Shown here piece after piece: positions 1 to 11,115 of a stretch of 64,000 nt of DNA (positions are counted from its first letter, which is position 1; each line of letters starts with the position of its first letter). The notes beneath the pieces are model-generated. The model was not told the origin of the DNA, did no database searches, and saw nothing but the letters and a program-made list of their open reading frames with translations. The stretch is from Pempheris klunzingeri. Taxonomy: Eukaryota; Chordata; Actinopteri; Acropomatiformes; Pempheridae. Made by a program: the position numbers and the translations under genes. The stretch spans positions 15,688,662 to 15,752,661 of the forward strand of contig NC_092031.1 in NCBI RefSeq assembly GCF_042242105.1, written 5' to 3'.

Positions 1-169
1 TACCTTTTTTGCTTAATTTCGTATAAAAATGAGCTGCAAGGACTCCAGGAAGTTATAAACAAGATTTTTGATCTCAATTGGACTTCCTGTTAAAATAGAA
101 GTAAAATAAAGATGAATATAAAAGGTACTGGTCGAATAAATGATATGAGAAATAATGAGGCACACAACA

Positions 170-345
170 TGTTGCTTTTTACACTGTTTTTGTGTGGATT
201 AAACACACGTGTTATAAAGGTGGTGGGAAGCAGATTTATTTCATTCTTACACAGAACCAGGCCAGCTGTTTCCTATTCTTAAGTCTTTATGATAAGCTAC
301 GCTAACCGGTAACTGGTGGTAGCTTCTTCTTTAGCATACAAAGAT
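170..345 (+). repeat. Dispersed teleost repeat copy (partial)
   Basis: The stretch with a cagaaccaggccagctgttt core followed by gtctttatgataagctacgctaac closely resembles a short interspersed repeat I know from many percomorph introns (consensus close to cagagccaggctagctg ... gtctttatgctaagctaagc). It shares parts with the foldback repeat at 25826-26200. The family assignment is from memory and the ends are approximate. Confidence 0.55.
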
Positions 346-2003
346 CTTCCCAGCAAACTGGCCGTGAATCAGTTTGTTCAGATTCATCTAATGACTCCTT
401 GGTTTGTATCGTGGCTTAAAACTCTTGAGCAGTGATTTTATCTATGAAGAAAATGAGAGACACGTTTACTTTTTAAACCCAGGCTGCTGAAAAAGACACT
501 GGTCATAAGCACCGAAACCTAAAAATGTAAAAAATCCGCTTTCCCACCAAAGAAAACCAACACACTGTAGGTGAAACTCTATTTGACAGACTTTAAACCA
601 TTAAGGTCTCTGCTGGAAATCCCCACCATTCCTGGTTTAGTTTTTCCAACCCCAACCCTACTGTACTTCACTCTCCGCCCCTCACAGCCTCCTGCTCCGG
701 TCCCCATCACTCCACATTCACCCGCATCCGTGTGCACACAGATGTAGATGTGGATCTCCTTGCATTCGCCGAGCTGGGATGCGACGCTGATTAGCTTCCT
801 GGCAGGAACGTTACCGCCCACACCCAGAGCTGAAGCCGGGGTCCTCCTGGAGGGCCCGACAGTCGGTGGAGAGCTGTAGCCGCCGCTGTTTGTTTGCACT
901 ATGTCCTAATTTCCGTGAATTCTGACCTGACAGGAAGTGTGGAGGGGAGACGGGACAATGGGCTATTGTAAGACCGCACTTTATGTCCATGTGAGGCTAA
1001 AACAGGAAAACACACTAAGACGGGCACATGCATACACACACTCTAACCTGCACAAACACACAGAGTCACAGAGACCCCAGCAAAGACCGTCCTGTTCCCC
1101 GTCCTGTTTCTTAATCACGTACACACACTCTTATGAGGATATTTCATTGACTTCCCTGATCTTACCTTTGAGTAATGCTAAACTTTAACCCTTTAATCCC
1201 CACTTTACAGGTTGCCAATCTACTTAAAACTGTTAAATAAACCTTTGATTGCCATGAAAAACATTGTGGGATCTGCTCCAGCCAACGCTACCACAGCTTC
1301 CATGATAACTGAACACGACACTGGCCGGGCGGATACGTCAGGCTACCTCCACCATGTCAGAGGCGCCCAGCAGTGATGTCATGGTGCACTGACACACCCC
1401 AGAGTGCACTTTTACATCAGCGACAAGTTAAGCCACTTGAGTTGCTCTTTAAAAACAGATAATTTTTCACTTTTTCATCTATCCTCCACTGATTATTGTG
1501 AGTTTTTGTTTTGAGTGGTACAAATCTGTTTGAACTATTATATTGAGACAAGCTACAGCTGACATCTGCAAGCCTCTGCAAACTACATTTGAACAACTTA
1601 GACTAATGGATAGCAGAAAGAGGGAAAGAAGGAAAGAGGGAAGTTTAGTTTTCTTTCATTTTGGAGGAACTGCTCCTTTAATAACAGGCATGTCATTTTG
1701 GCAATACATCAGTCTAGACCTGCCACACACTACTGACTGTCTCTAAGTGTCCAACTGCACCTTCATGTGCACACACATACACACTCACAGTCCTCCAGCA
1801 CTGGTTCTTGACCACCATGTCCATATCAACCTGTGACCTCGGCCATGTCACCTTTCAGGTCAGGCTCTGAGGCCCAGTGATTTATGGATTCACACAGGCT
1901 GTCAAAAGACGCAAAGGAAGGGAAGATGTAGCGGAAGGGAGGCTATTTACAGACTGAAGGTATGTGGCAGAGCAATGCTGTTTTCTGTGCTGTATGCGTG
2001 TAC

Positions 2004-2041
2004 GTGTGTGTGTGTGTGTGGGTGTGTGTGTGTGTGTGTGT
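2004..2041. repeat. (TG)n microsatellite, interrupted
   Basis: TG dinucleotide run with one GG interruption, in gene-free DNA. Confidence 0.95.
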
Positions 2042-2282
2042 GGCGGAGAGTATGGATTCTCTCTTCAAAGCCTGTGAATCAGAAGGTGTGATTACAGAGA
2101 CTCTTATATAAACTGTACTATGTGTTTACTTAGTTAATCCGTTGGATGGTGATGTCCAAAGCCCTGATAGAAGAGAGGTCAGGACAGGAGTGTTTTTGTG
2201 CCGCAAGGAATGTCAATGTCTAACCTTTGTGCTCTTCGCGTATGGATGACTGACCTGGAAGACTGACCCGTGTGTGCTGGCT

Positions 2283-2329
<47 letters not shown>
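2283..2329. repeat. (TC)n(AC)n compound microsatellite
   Basis: A TC run passes directly into an AC run. An apparent short frame reading HTHT is produced by it and is not a gene. Confidence 0.95.
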
Positions 2330-2334
<5 letters not shown>

Positions 2335-2754
2335 TAGACATGCCTCTTTTTAAAAACATGAGCAAAAACCGCAATCATGCTAACCAAAAACATGCAGCAC
2401 ATGCTCGAGGAGTGTTTGGACACATTTATCAACACATGGATGCTGATCTAAAGCCTCGGTCTCAGTCTGTGTCGGCTGGTGGTGTCAGAGTGATTTCATT
2501 CACCTCACTGTAATTAGTCCTCAACATGTTTGGCTCAGTGGCGTCTAAATGACAGCGTGGCTGCAGTGGCAAGCTTGTAAGTGCGAAAACAATAGTGTGT
2601 GTGTGCAGATTCTGTTGCCTGAAGCTATTTCAGTAGGAAAAACAGGTTTAAGAGTGGGGTTTTTCTGTGCGTGAGATATTTTGTGACATTCTCGGTGTTT
2701 GTTATTACTTGGAGTTAATTGGGATGGTATTTCTATTTAGTCGTACAGAAGACA

Positions 2755-3090
2755 TGGAGAAATACTGAATGTTAGTCCAATATTCACTCTTCTTTGTTTC
2801 CATCAACTCCTGAAGAAAATATCTGGTGCAGTTGCTGCTAAATGCTCCACTGTGTTCACCAGCTAGCTGCTAACTTCGTCTGTCTGCTCTTTGGTGCTGA
2901 GCAGGTAGCATGCAGTGGATTCATCAGAGCTGTTTTTCGCTGAAAACTGCTGCTTACTGCTGCTGGGAACAGGGATGATGAGAGCAGTGAACCAAAAAGA
3001 ATAAAGTTATGGAACAGAAAATCAAAACAATGTACTGAAGGACGATAAAAGTGATCATTGGGTTGTCTGCTTTAACATTACACATGTTAG
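2755..3090. repeat. Probable dispersed percomorph repeat
   Basis: The block containing ctccactgtgttcaccagct, then gctgagcaggtagcatg and gaaccaaaaagaataaagtt resembles an interspersed repeat common in percomorph introns. No coding frame or terminal inverted repeat is visible. Limits and family are uncertain; a RepeatMasker run against fish libraries would settle both. Confidence 0.5.
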
Positions 3091-6000
3091 TTGTATACAT
3101 TGCTAATATGAATATTGGTTATAGCAGCTTTAAAAGAGAGGATTAGTTGTTGTTAGAGTTTCATCATGTTTACATTTCAGGAGCTATTTACTCATCTTTT
3201 CTTTTTTCGTGTCGCATTTTTCCATCAAACCACCCTGGAAATCTTTAGTTAGTGATTAACTGCATTTCCCAGGCTGCCATTGAAAACACGCACAGAAGGG
3301 GGTTCCCAGTGTCTGAGCTGTATAAATGAACTGTAGCGGTGGGAAGAGTGACGGCGATACCATGGTGCAGTTTTCAAATGAAGGGAAGTGACAGTGGACA
3401 GAGAATAATGCCATGGTGTTGCTGCTTTGAGCAACTGACGAAGCCGTTTCTACCAGCAGCATATTCAAACTGTGGTTGCATTGCATTGAGGACTATTGAC
3501 AAAACTTCTGGTGGAGAAATTTGTCTCTGTGCCTTTTCTTCAATGAATGTGCTGTATGACCAGTGCAGTGGTGGACCAGGTTTTCCTTGGTGTGCTTGAG
3601 AGTAGAAAAAGAAACAACATGCGGAGACAAATGTGGGTAAAAAGAGGTACAACTGCTACTGTGAGCAGTAGTTACAAGTGAGATGACTTCAGCAGTGAAG
3701 GTCTGTGATATGCGTTCATGCAGTGCTCATCCATCCTAACTCTGTTCTCTGGTCTTTCATTCCTGCGTCTTTTTCCTGCTCTGCTGCTGTGATTGCCTGT
3801 CTCCTCGTGGCCCGATGCCCAGCCACCACTGGGTAGCATTCCTCACCCCGAGCCAACGGGAAGAGAGGGATCGGAGGGGGGGAGGAGAAGAGGAGAAGGA
3901 CAAATGGAAGGAATGAGAGAAGGAGCCACAGCGGGTCTCCTTATATAGAGCGGGATGTTATATATCTGTGACCTCACTATGGCGGCGAGGAGAAATTTCT
4001 TCTCCAGATTGTTTGTTGCTTTCCAGCTTTTTGTCCACTGGTCAGTCCTTTTCAAGCCTTTCTGTTTATAGACACACGCAACAGCCGCTCACTCGTTACA
4101 ACACTCTCACTCAGGCCACAAGATACCCACACAGCTTGACCACGTAGGGGTCTGCGAAAATACACATAGCATACAAATACACACAGCCGCGCTTCCTTTT
4201 TTTTTTCCTTCACAGTGGGAAATGAAATGCTATATCATGAAGGTAAGTTATGATGCCTGCCCCGCTGCTGAGGTGCAAAAATAAAAGATTTGCAGAGACA
4301 GCAGAATGGACTCCACCCTGCCCTTCAGCTCTTATTTCTTCTGAGCACTTCGGTTCATGTGTGTATGTGAGTTTTGGGGCTTGTAGGAGCATGTGTGTGA
4401 AAGCAATACATAGGACTTTGTGTGTGTGTGTGTGTGTGGCATCTTCTCTGGGAACTGCTGGCAGATGCAGCAATCAGACTGTGGGTATAGAGGGACGGAT
4501 AAAGTTTGGCTCAGCATGCAGCTCAAGCCACACTGGAAGAGGAGAGCCACGCATACAGTCCTTTCTCCGTCATCCTCTCCCTCTTTCCTGTTTTTTTTTT
4601 TTGTATTATCTCCCTCTTTCCCTCTGTAGTCATGTTAACTGGTTGAACCAAACATCAGTCTTCATCTCCCTTGGGTCAACACTCTTCACTCAGATGTTTT
4701 AGCCACATGAATGCTGACTTTGTTAATTGAATTCCATTTGGAAAAGTCATTTACAGATCAAAAACAACTCCTGGGGAATAAGAGTGCACCTTGTAATGTG
4801 TTGATGCAATGATTCCCAGGCCAGAGGTACAAGTAATGTGGCAGTTACCATGAGGTAGAAACATATATTGTGCTAACTCGTGGTACCTCTTTAAAACTCT
4901 TGGGTACTCTTTCATCTTCTGTTCATATCTATATTAAACTCTTTAATGAAAAGCATGTCATGTAGACAATGCTGCACTGTAATACAGTATAAGCGATGCA
5001 AGCTGTTTTGCAGCAGCATGTGTTTGGAGCGAGCAAGAAGACTGTAACTAATTTAGTCGGTTATGAAATAATGGCTGTGACATTTGTTATAATCCCCTAA
5101 AAACAGTTGTATATTTATAATTGGCAGCATAAAGGCCACTGATGTGCAGATAAGACTTGGATTGGCAGTTCAAATCTCTGCATGGACTGCAAGAGCACAC
5201 ATAACCCTCCCTTAGCTTGGTTGCACTTGTGACCAAAAGCCTGCAACTGTCCCAGTGGAGCTGTTCAGCGGAGAAGTGTGGTTTTACTGCATAGTTCATG
5301 CACAGGCCCCTCAGCTAAAATAAATGAGGAAAAAATAGGAAACTGAGTAACTGAAAACCAACAGCAAAGGGTTTAGTTTGTGCATGCACGTTAAAACGGT
5401 TGCATGGAACAAATTGCAGGACAAAAGATTAGTTGACAAAATATCATTTCAGTTGTCGAAGATTTCTTTCCAGCTTCATCTTGGCAGGCCGTGAGAGGCT
5501 CGTTTCTATTTTCCACAGCAGCTATCAGTCTGATGTAAAACCGAGTCCAGGGAGAGATCATCAGTTGGCGATTCGCAAGACACTGAAATAGTCTAACCGA
5601 AGATATCTGGAAGTATTTACAAAGTTGGATAATTAAATCAGTGGCTTTGGGCTGCAGTGGAAAGTATTCACAGCGTAATGTAATGACAGAGAAAGAGGAG
5701 AAGGAACGGCTGGACAAGCGCTCACAAAACATGAGCACGCAGTACACCAGAACCAGCTAATAGCACACATCTTAAGATAATTAGAGAATGGAAAGGCATT
5801 TTTATATTCCCATCGGTGTTTCCCTCCACATGCCTCCTCCAGCAAATGATTAATTTAGAGCTCAGGAATGTGTGTTCACTGTTTAGTCTTCAGCTTTCCT
5901 GGGTTGTAACCCCTGACCCAACCAGATCACCAGAACACCTCTGAAAACCATCAGACATCTGCTTATCTAAACTACAGAGCATACAAGACCCAGGACCAAC

Positions 6001-7394
6001 TCCATCCATCCTTTCCTCCGTCAGAGGCCAAACTCCGCTAAAAACAGACTTCTTTTTTTCGTCAGCGCAGACTCAAACAGGCCGGACAGGCATTTCCTGT
6101 GGGTGGGACCTGAGAGCAGAGACATTCTTGGGCCAGGCACCTCCACTTCCTGTCTCTGTTAACAGCACACTGAAAGACACGCCGTCTGGACCTGCTCTGA
6201 CTTTACACTTCACTCGACGCTCTTATCCAGCCGTAGATTGAGTTTAAAATCAAAGATAACTAATGCTGTATGTAAACAGGAGTGAGAAGGATAAGGTCAA
6301 ATTCTCAGTGCCCAGATAACAGAGCAATAGAAACCTGTGATCCTGAGATCGAATACCAAAAAGTGCTAGGAAATGAGTTAAGATACAGGTATTGTGCATA
6401 AAAAGAATAGAAATCGCAGAAAGGTACATTTTAGAGCAGTAAAAGTAAAGAATATGGAAGGTTAGTTTCTCATCCTTTACTTGAGATTAGTTTTAAGGTC
6501 TCTAAGATTTCCTACTGCTGCTTTACCTTTTGTATCTTAACCACCTGTAAACAGACCATCATATCAGTTTTTATATTTAAAATAAATACACACAACTGTG
6601 GGAAAAGTTTAGTCTAGTCTAGTTGGCTTTGTACTATATTTCGAGTGTTATGAGTCACAGTGAAGTCAACAATATCAATGGTTCATGCCCTCAATCCCAC
6701 ATTTCTCTTTATGTCTGCTCTCTGGAACAATTTTGTCAGCTGCATTCACATGCAGAAAGTTGTATGTTTCCAAGTTTTTACGTGAGTGTGTGTGTGTTTG
6801 TGTGTGTACACGCATCTTTATGTGGACCATGGGGTGTTGGAATAGGTGTGACAATCAATTGCCGTCCTCCCAGGGGTCGACAGCTGCGTCGAAGTGTTGG
6901 TCCTCAACAGCTGGACGATTTTGAGGGGAATGTGGGGGTTTACTATGGATGAGAGGGGTGTGTGTGTGTGTGTGTGTGTGCTGTAGGGGGTCCTTACAAG
7001 GCCATTTACATACATGACTAGTGCCAATTAGGTATAGATATACTTGAAATGTTCATTTTTCTATTTTCCTTCTGAATAAGGTGACATGACAGGTAATGAA
7101 ACATATCATTTCATGACATATGATTTATATCAACACACAGGAAACACAGGAACACAAGGAAATTAAAAATACTAATAACTATATTAGATCCTATCCGTTG
7201 AGGTTGCACCATTAGAAATGCGCATGCAAGTTGGGTTTTTATACATTTTTCCCATCTCTGCCTGCATCATTTGACACTAAAAGCATTGAGGAATCTGAAA
7301 TCAGGTTTTGCTGTATTTCTGACTTCCTGCTGCCCTCTAATGGCTCATTGTGAACAAGGCGACTCTTCACAAGTCAAAAACTTGCAACAGCACA

Positions 7395-7603
7395 TTTATT
7401 CAACTTGTGTACATTCAAGAACAAAGCCCACTGAAACTGATGACACAGTGAATAACAACCAAATAAATTTTTGTGTGTTTAAGAGGAACAGGCTCCACCA
7501 CCCATCCAATTTGGTCCTTGACAAACATCTAAACTCTCTGAACGGATTAGTAGGCTGGGCTTTTGCAGGGTTCAGTTCAGCTGTGCTACAGTGACTGTGT
7601 TTT
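7395..7603 (-). other. 3' UTR and polyA signal of the endonuclease IV gene
   Basis: The minus-strand stop codon ends at 7604. A minus-strand AATAAA (TTTATT at 7395-7400 on plus) lies about 200 nt beyond, giving a short 3' UTR. Confidence 0.6.
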
Positions 7604-10600
7604 CTATTTGTTCTCACAGAGGGAATAGAGAAGTTCAATCTGTTCAGCATACTCGAATCCTGGCCTGTTGGGAAAGGATATAACAGTCACATTAAAACTG
7701 CAATGGCATTATTTTACAAAAACACAAAGAAAACATAACTCAGTCAGAAAAGACCACGCACTCTTCTCTCCTATATTCCTGTTTTGTTAATCGATAAAGA
7801 TAGTTTTACAGTGCATGGATCATATCTATCCATTGTTCACAGACTGAACACTCATCTCTGCAGTTATCTCACCTTCCAGGGGTCTCCAGTATCAGAGGGA
7901 GGTTGTCCAGTCTGGACTCATTGATGATGTCTCGGAAAGCAGAGATTCCGATGTGCCCCTTGCCGATGTCCTCATGGCGATCAAGGTTGCAGCCTAGTTT
8001 ACCTGCAAAAAAGGCAGAGAGGAGTCCACAGAGTGTCCACAGCATAAAAAGTCTAAGTTCATACAACTCAACATCTAGTTAATCTGCTATTTGGTATTTT
8101 TTGTGTGTGAATCCTGACTGCACCTTTGGAGTCATTAAGGTGGATGGCTTTAAGGTAGTGGAGCCCTACTTCCCGATCGAACTCATCAAGCATGGCCTTC
8201 ACTCCTCCCTCTGCAGCCAGGTCGTATCCTACCAAGACAAGAAGCAACACTTGCAGCCCTTGGCAGCTTCAATATTTTTAGGCTTCACATGCTTCTCCTC
8301 CACATCATCAGCAGCTTTGCTTTGAGAAGCTGATTTTTAGGTTTATACCATGGAGCAAACTAAAAACTAGAGGTAAGTAGTTTTCCTTAGTCATTTTCCA
8401 ACCAATATTGTAATCATGAGGGACTGTAAATGATCTGTGTTGATTTTGTGGGACATAAAGATCAACCTCAGGTTTCACTCACCTGCTGCGAAGGCGTGGC
8501 ACGTATCCAGACACACTCCTACTCTGGTCTGATCTCTCACTCTGTCTATGATGCTCTTCAGCTCGGAGAACTTACCACCCACCGTACTGCCCTGACCGCT
8601 CATGTTCTCCAACACTGACCACACGGGGGCAGGCAAAGGAAAAGAAGGCACTATCAGTTAGATGCACCCATTCAACTCTGATATTTCCCTCAACACCTGA
8701 TCCACATTCAGAATCGGTTTGGCTGCCACTGTTCATTCCTGAAGCACAGCCTGGGGGCAGTTTTTACTACTGCCTCTGTGCTTTTCGCTGGCATTCCACT
8801 GCAGTGTATTCTTGACACATACTTGGTGTATGTGAGTCTAAAGGACTGCACTCTGTGCTGTGAATCACAAGTAATGCAACGCTGGTGTCAAGCCTGCAGT
8901 CAGTTTTGCTAATTTAAAGTTATGTGTTAACACCAAGGTCAGTCTGAGGTCAAATGGCTTTGTATGAGATGATGACATGCCTAATTTTTTTAATAATTGA
9001 GAGGAGGTAGTAAAATATTAATCCTCCTGAATACATACTAAAGCACAATTTTATTAATTACACTATTAATTACATTGAAAGGGATTAACCCACCAATTGT
9101 GATTTAATGACATACAGCTTTAATTTGTGCGCACTGGGTTTGGCTGCTACTGCCAAGGTCTCTTGGTGCACTGAGCTCAAATACTTAAAAGCATGGTCGT
9201 GTAGTAAGTTCCTATCCTGGTGATGCTCATAATGTTTGCTTGAGAAGTCAAGAGGTATGAATTAAAATCAATGTAATTAGAGGGACTGTACTTTGTAGCG
9301 ATACAGGGCAAATACCCCCTTAAGTGTCCGTGGGTCAGTGTTTGTGAGGTTGTCGTCTGTTCCTCTCTGTTAAATCAGTTTTCCTGTATTTAACATTTTC
9401 ACACTTCTTCTCTTGCTGCATTACATAATTTTGCAGTCACTGGCGCATGAGCACCAGTGACTATCTGGCCTCATTTGCCTCCATGTTTCTGACTTTCTTG
9501 GAAAACCACTTTAATCATGGTGATATTAGGACTTTTGTTAATGCTGACACACATTGATAATTCAACTGAATATGTCTTGTTGGAGTAGCTGCCTTTTCAG
9601 TCATATTTTACAGTAGCCCCTCCATGAATTGCAGATACATCAGTCCCCAAATACAGCAAAATGACTCAAAAAACTCATCAGAGAAAAGGAACAGTGGCTG
9701 CAAATTGATCCCCCTCATCACAGAACCAAGTACATATATACAGATATGTTAATAATACAAATACACCATAAAATAACCTCTGACAGTCAAACAGTCTCCA
9801 CATACTATGAGCTTCACCAGAAAGGTATTTGCTTCAGGGCTACTGCATAGGTCTGTGCTCTTCTTGTTGGTTTTAACCCCTTGTACCTGTGACTACAGCA
9901 GGTGTTTGCCGGTGAGCGTGGTTAATGGCTCCTGCTATCTTTTCAACACACTGCTCAGTAGTGATGGAGCCCAGGGATGAGCCGGGGTGGAAGTTGTACA
10001 GGTTTAAGCCCAGGAGGCTGCAGCGGCTGAGCTCATCCACCAGCAGGGCCTGGCTCTTCTCAAAGACATCTGGGTGCAACAAACCAGGCAATCTTGTCAG
10101 AGGAGTAAGTCAGTAAAGCACAGAATTCGCATGAGATATCCATCAGTGTCTGACAAACCCTCTTTAGGAGATCCACAGTTCATCAGGTAGGATCCATGTG
10201 GCAGGATGTGAGCTGGGTCAAACTCCAGCAGGGAGCATTGCTCCTGAAACTTGGCTGCAGCCTCCTGGTTCAGCGCTGGCCTCTTCCATGACCTCTGGGA
10301 GCCCAGAAACAGGGCGAAGCTGCTGCCACCCATCTCTGTGCAGGACTCCACTGCTTTCCATATCCCACCTGGGAGGCGTATGAAGGAGACAACACAGTGA
10401 CAGAGCTTATGCATGTGTGTGTGTATTTTTATCACTTTAGGGGAGTCCAACAAGCCTTAGGCCTCACCTTGAATGCCAACGTGAGCGCCAACATATTTCT
10501 TATTGCCACGGTCCTTCCTCCTCCTGCCTCCTCTCTCCTCTACCTCCATTTCTCCTCCTAAAGCCTCCTCGGTTTTCCTTTTCCTTGCTCCTGTCTTTTT

Positions 10601-10609
10601 CGGACCCAT
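7604..10609 (-). CDS. Endonuclease IV (Nfo/Apn1-type) AP endonuclease
   Basis: Seven coding exons on the minus strand, in order 10609-10468, 10368-10159, 10069-9887, 8614-8483, 8228-8124, 8002-7873 and 7664-7604. All junctions are in phase and give 320 aa. The family is a TIM-barrel, three-metal enzyme that cuts DNA 5' of abasic sites in base-excision repair. Residues matching the nine metal ligands of E. coli Nfo are all visible: H105 (LPHGS), H145 (NFHPG), E181 (LENMSGQG), D215 and H218 ([10 protein letters not shown]), H252 (HLNDSK), D265 and H267 (DRHED), E297 (LILETPG). The core is about as long as bacterial Nfo (285 aa). The extra N-terminus is basic (KKTGARKRK), suggesting nuclear entry. 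Mammals use APEX1 and, to my knowledge, lack this family. I am unsure of the accepted fish symbol, so none is given. The gene is head-to-head with tnrc6b. Confidence 0.95.
8615..9886. other. Intron 3 of the endonuclease IV gene
   Basis: AT-rich 1.27-kb intron between the exon with the NFHPG motif and the exon with LENMSGQG. I see no exon or RNA gene in it. Confidence 0.7.
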
Positions 10610-10990
10610 GCTATGAAGAGGGAATTACGAATTTGAAGATCTCTCGTTTATAACTTTCAGTGAATACTTAAAATTCAGGAAGTCTTGTTATCCTACGAAG
10701 CATGCACGACGCTGATAAGTTTGACTGTCAAAAGTTTATGAAGGTCAGAATGCGGGTTTAATGCATCCCTCCTGTTAGGAGCCAGCCAGTCAGAGCGCTT
10801 CCACGCAGCTGCCCATTGGAGACGCTTCATGCTGAGCAGCAAAATGGCCGCCCGTCAACCGACTGACTCCACAGCGCTTTGAAATTTAAATTCTTCTGCA
10901 CATTAGGGTTTACACTATTACAACGTTAGTACTTATTTACAAACCAGTAGCTTGTTACGCGTGTGTTTTCATCCTCTGCCACTTACTTGA
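10610..10990. promoter_or_regulatory. Bidirectional promoter, endonuclease IV gene / tnrc6b
   Basis: The two genes are divergent. Under 400 nt separates the endonuclease start codon (10609) from the likely tnrc6b first exon. The interval carries an inverted CCAAT box (ATTGG, 10815-10819), an aaaatggccgcc element at 10841-10852 resembling a YY1-type site, and raised CpG. I see no TATA box. Start sites are inferred. Confidence 0.6.
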
Positions 10991-11115
10991 CTATCCGCTC
11001 AGGCGTCGCTGTTCTTGTAGCCTCGACGAATGCCTCAAAAAGCTAAAAAAAAAATCGCACTGAAGCACTTTAGCTAAGCTAGCACGCTAGCTTTTCTTCA
11101 TATGTGATTCCTGAG
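10985..11115 (+). other. tnrc6b: tnrc6b 5' non-coding exon 1 (approximate start)
   Basis: A strong donor (CTGAG|GTGAGT) follows 11115. The exon carries a 15-codon upstream ORF at 11030-11077 (MPQKAKKKIALKHFS, then taa) that could dampen translation. The 5' limit is a guess. Confidence 0.5.

Larger units (their letters stand above)
1..7394. other. Gene-free stretch left of the endonuclease IV gene
   Basis: I find no exon series, RNA gene or conserved protein here on either strand. Open frames are short and overlap on both strands. The stretch holds dispersed repeat copies (about 170-345 and 2755-3090), CA/TG microsatellites (2004-2041, 2283-2329, 4418-4437, 6957-6981) and a small TATA-plus-ATG arrangement at 3942-4071 (see findings). 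It could be intergenic DNA or a large intron of a gene beyond the left edge. Confidence 0.6.

Noticed and set aside
579-899. 106-codon minus-strand frame near the left edge
   Set aside because: No recognised domain, no flanking splice pattern, no neighbouring exon.
4250-4702. 150-codon plus-strand frame
   Set aside because: Composition and a VCVCV stretch from a TG repeat indicate chance; overlapping frames exist on the other strand and no family is recognised.
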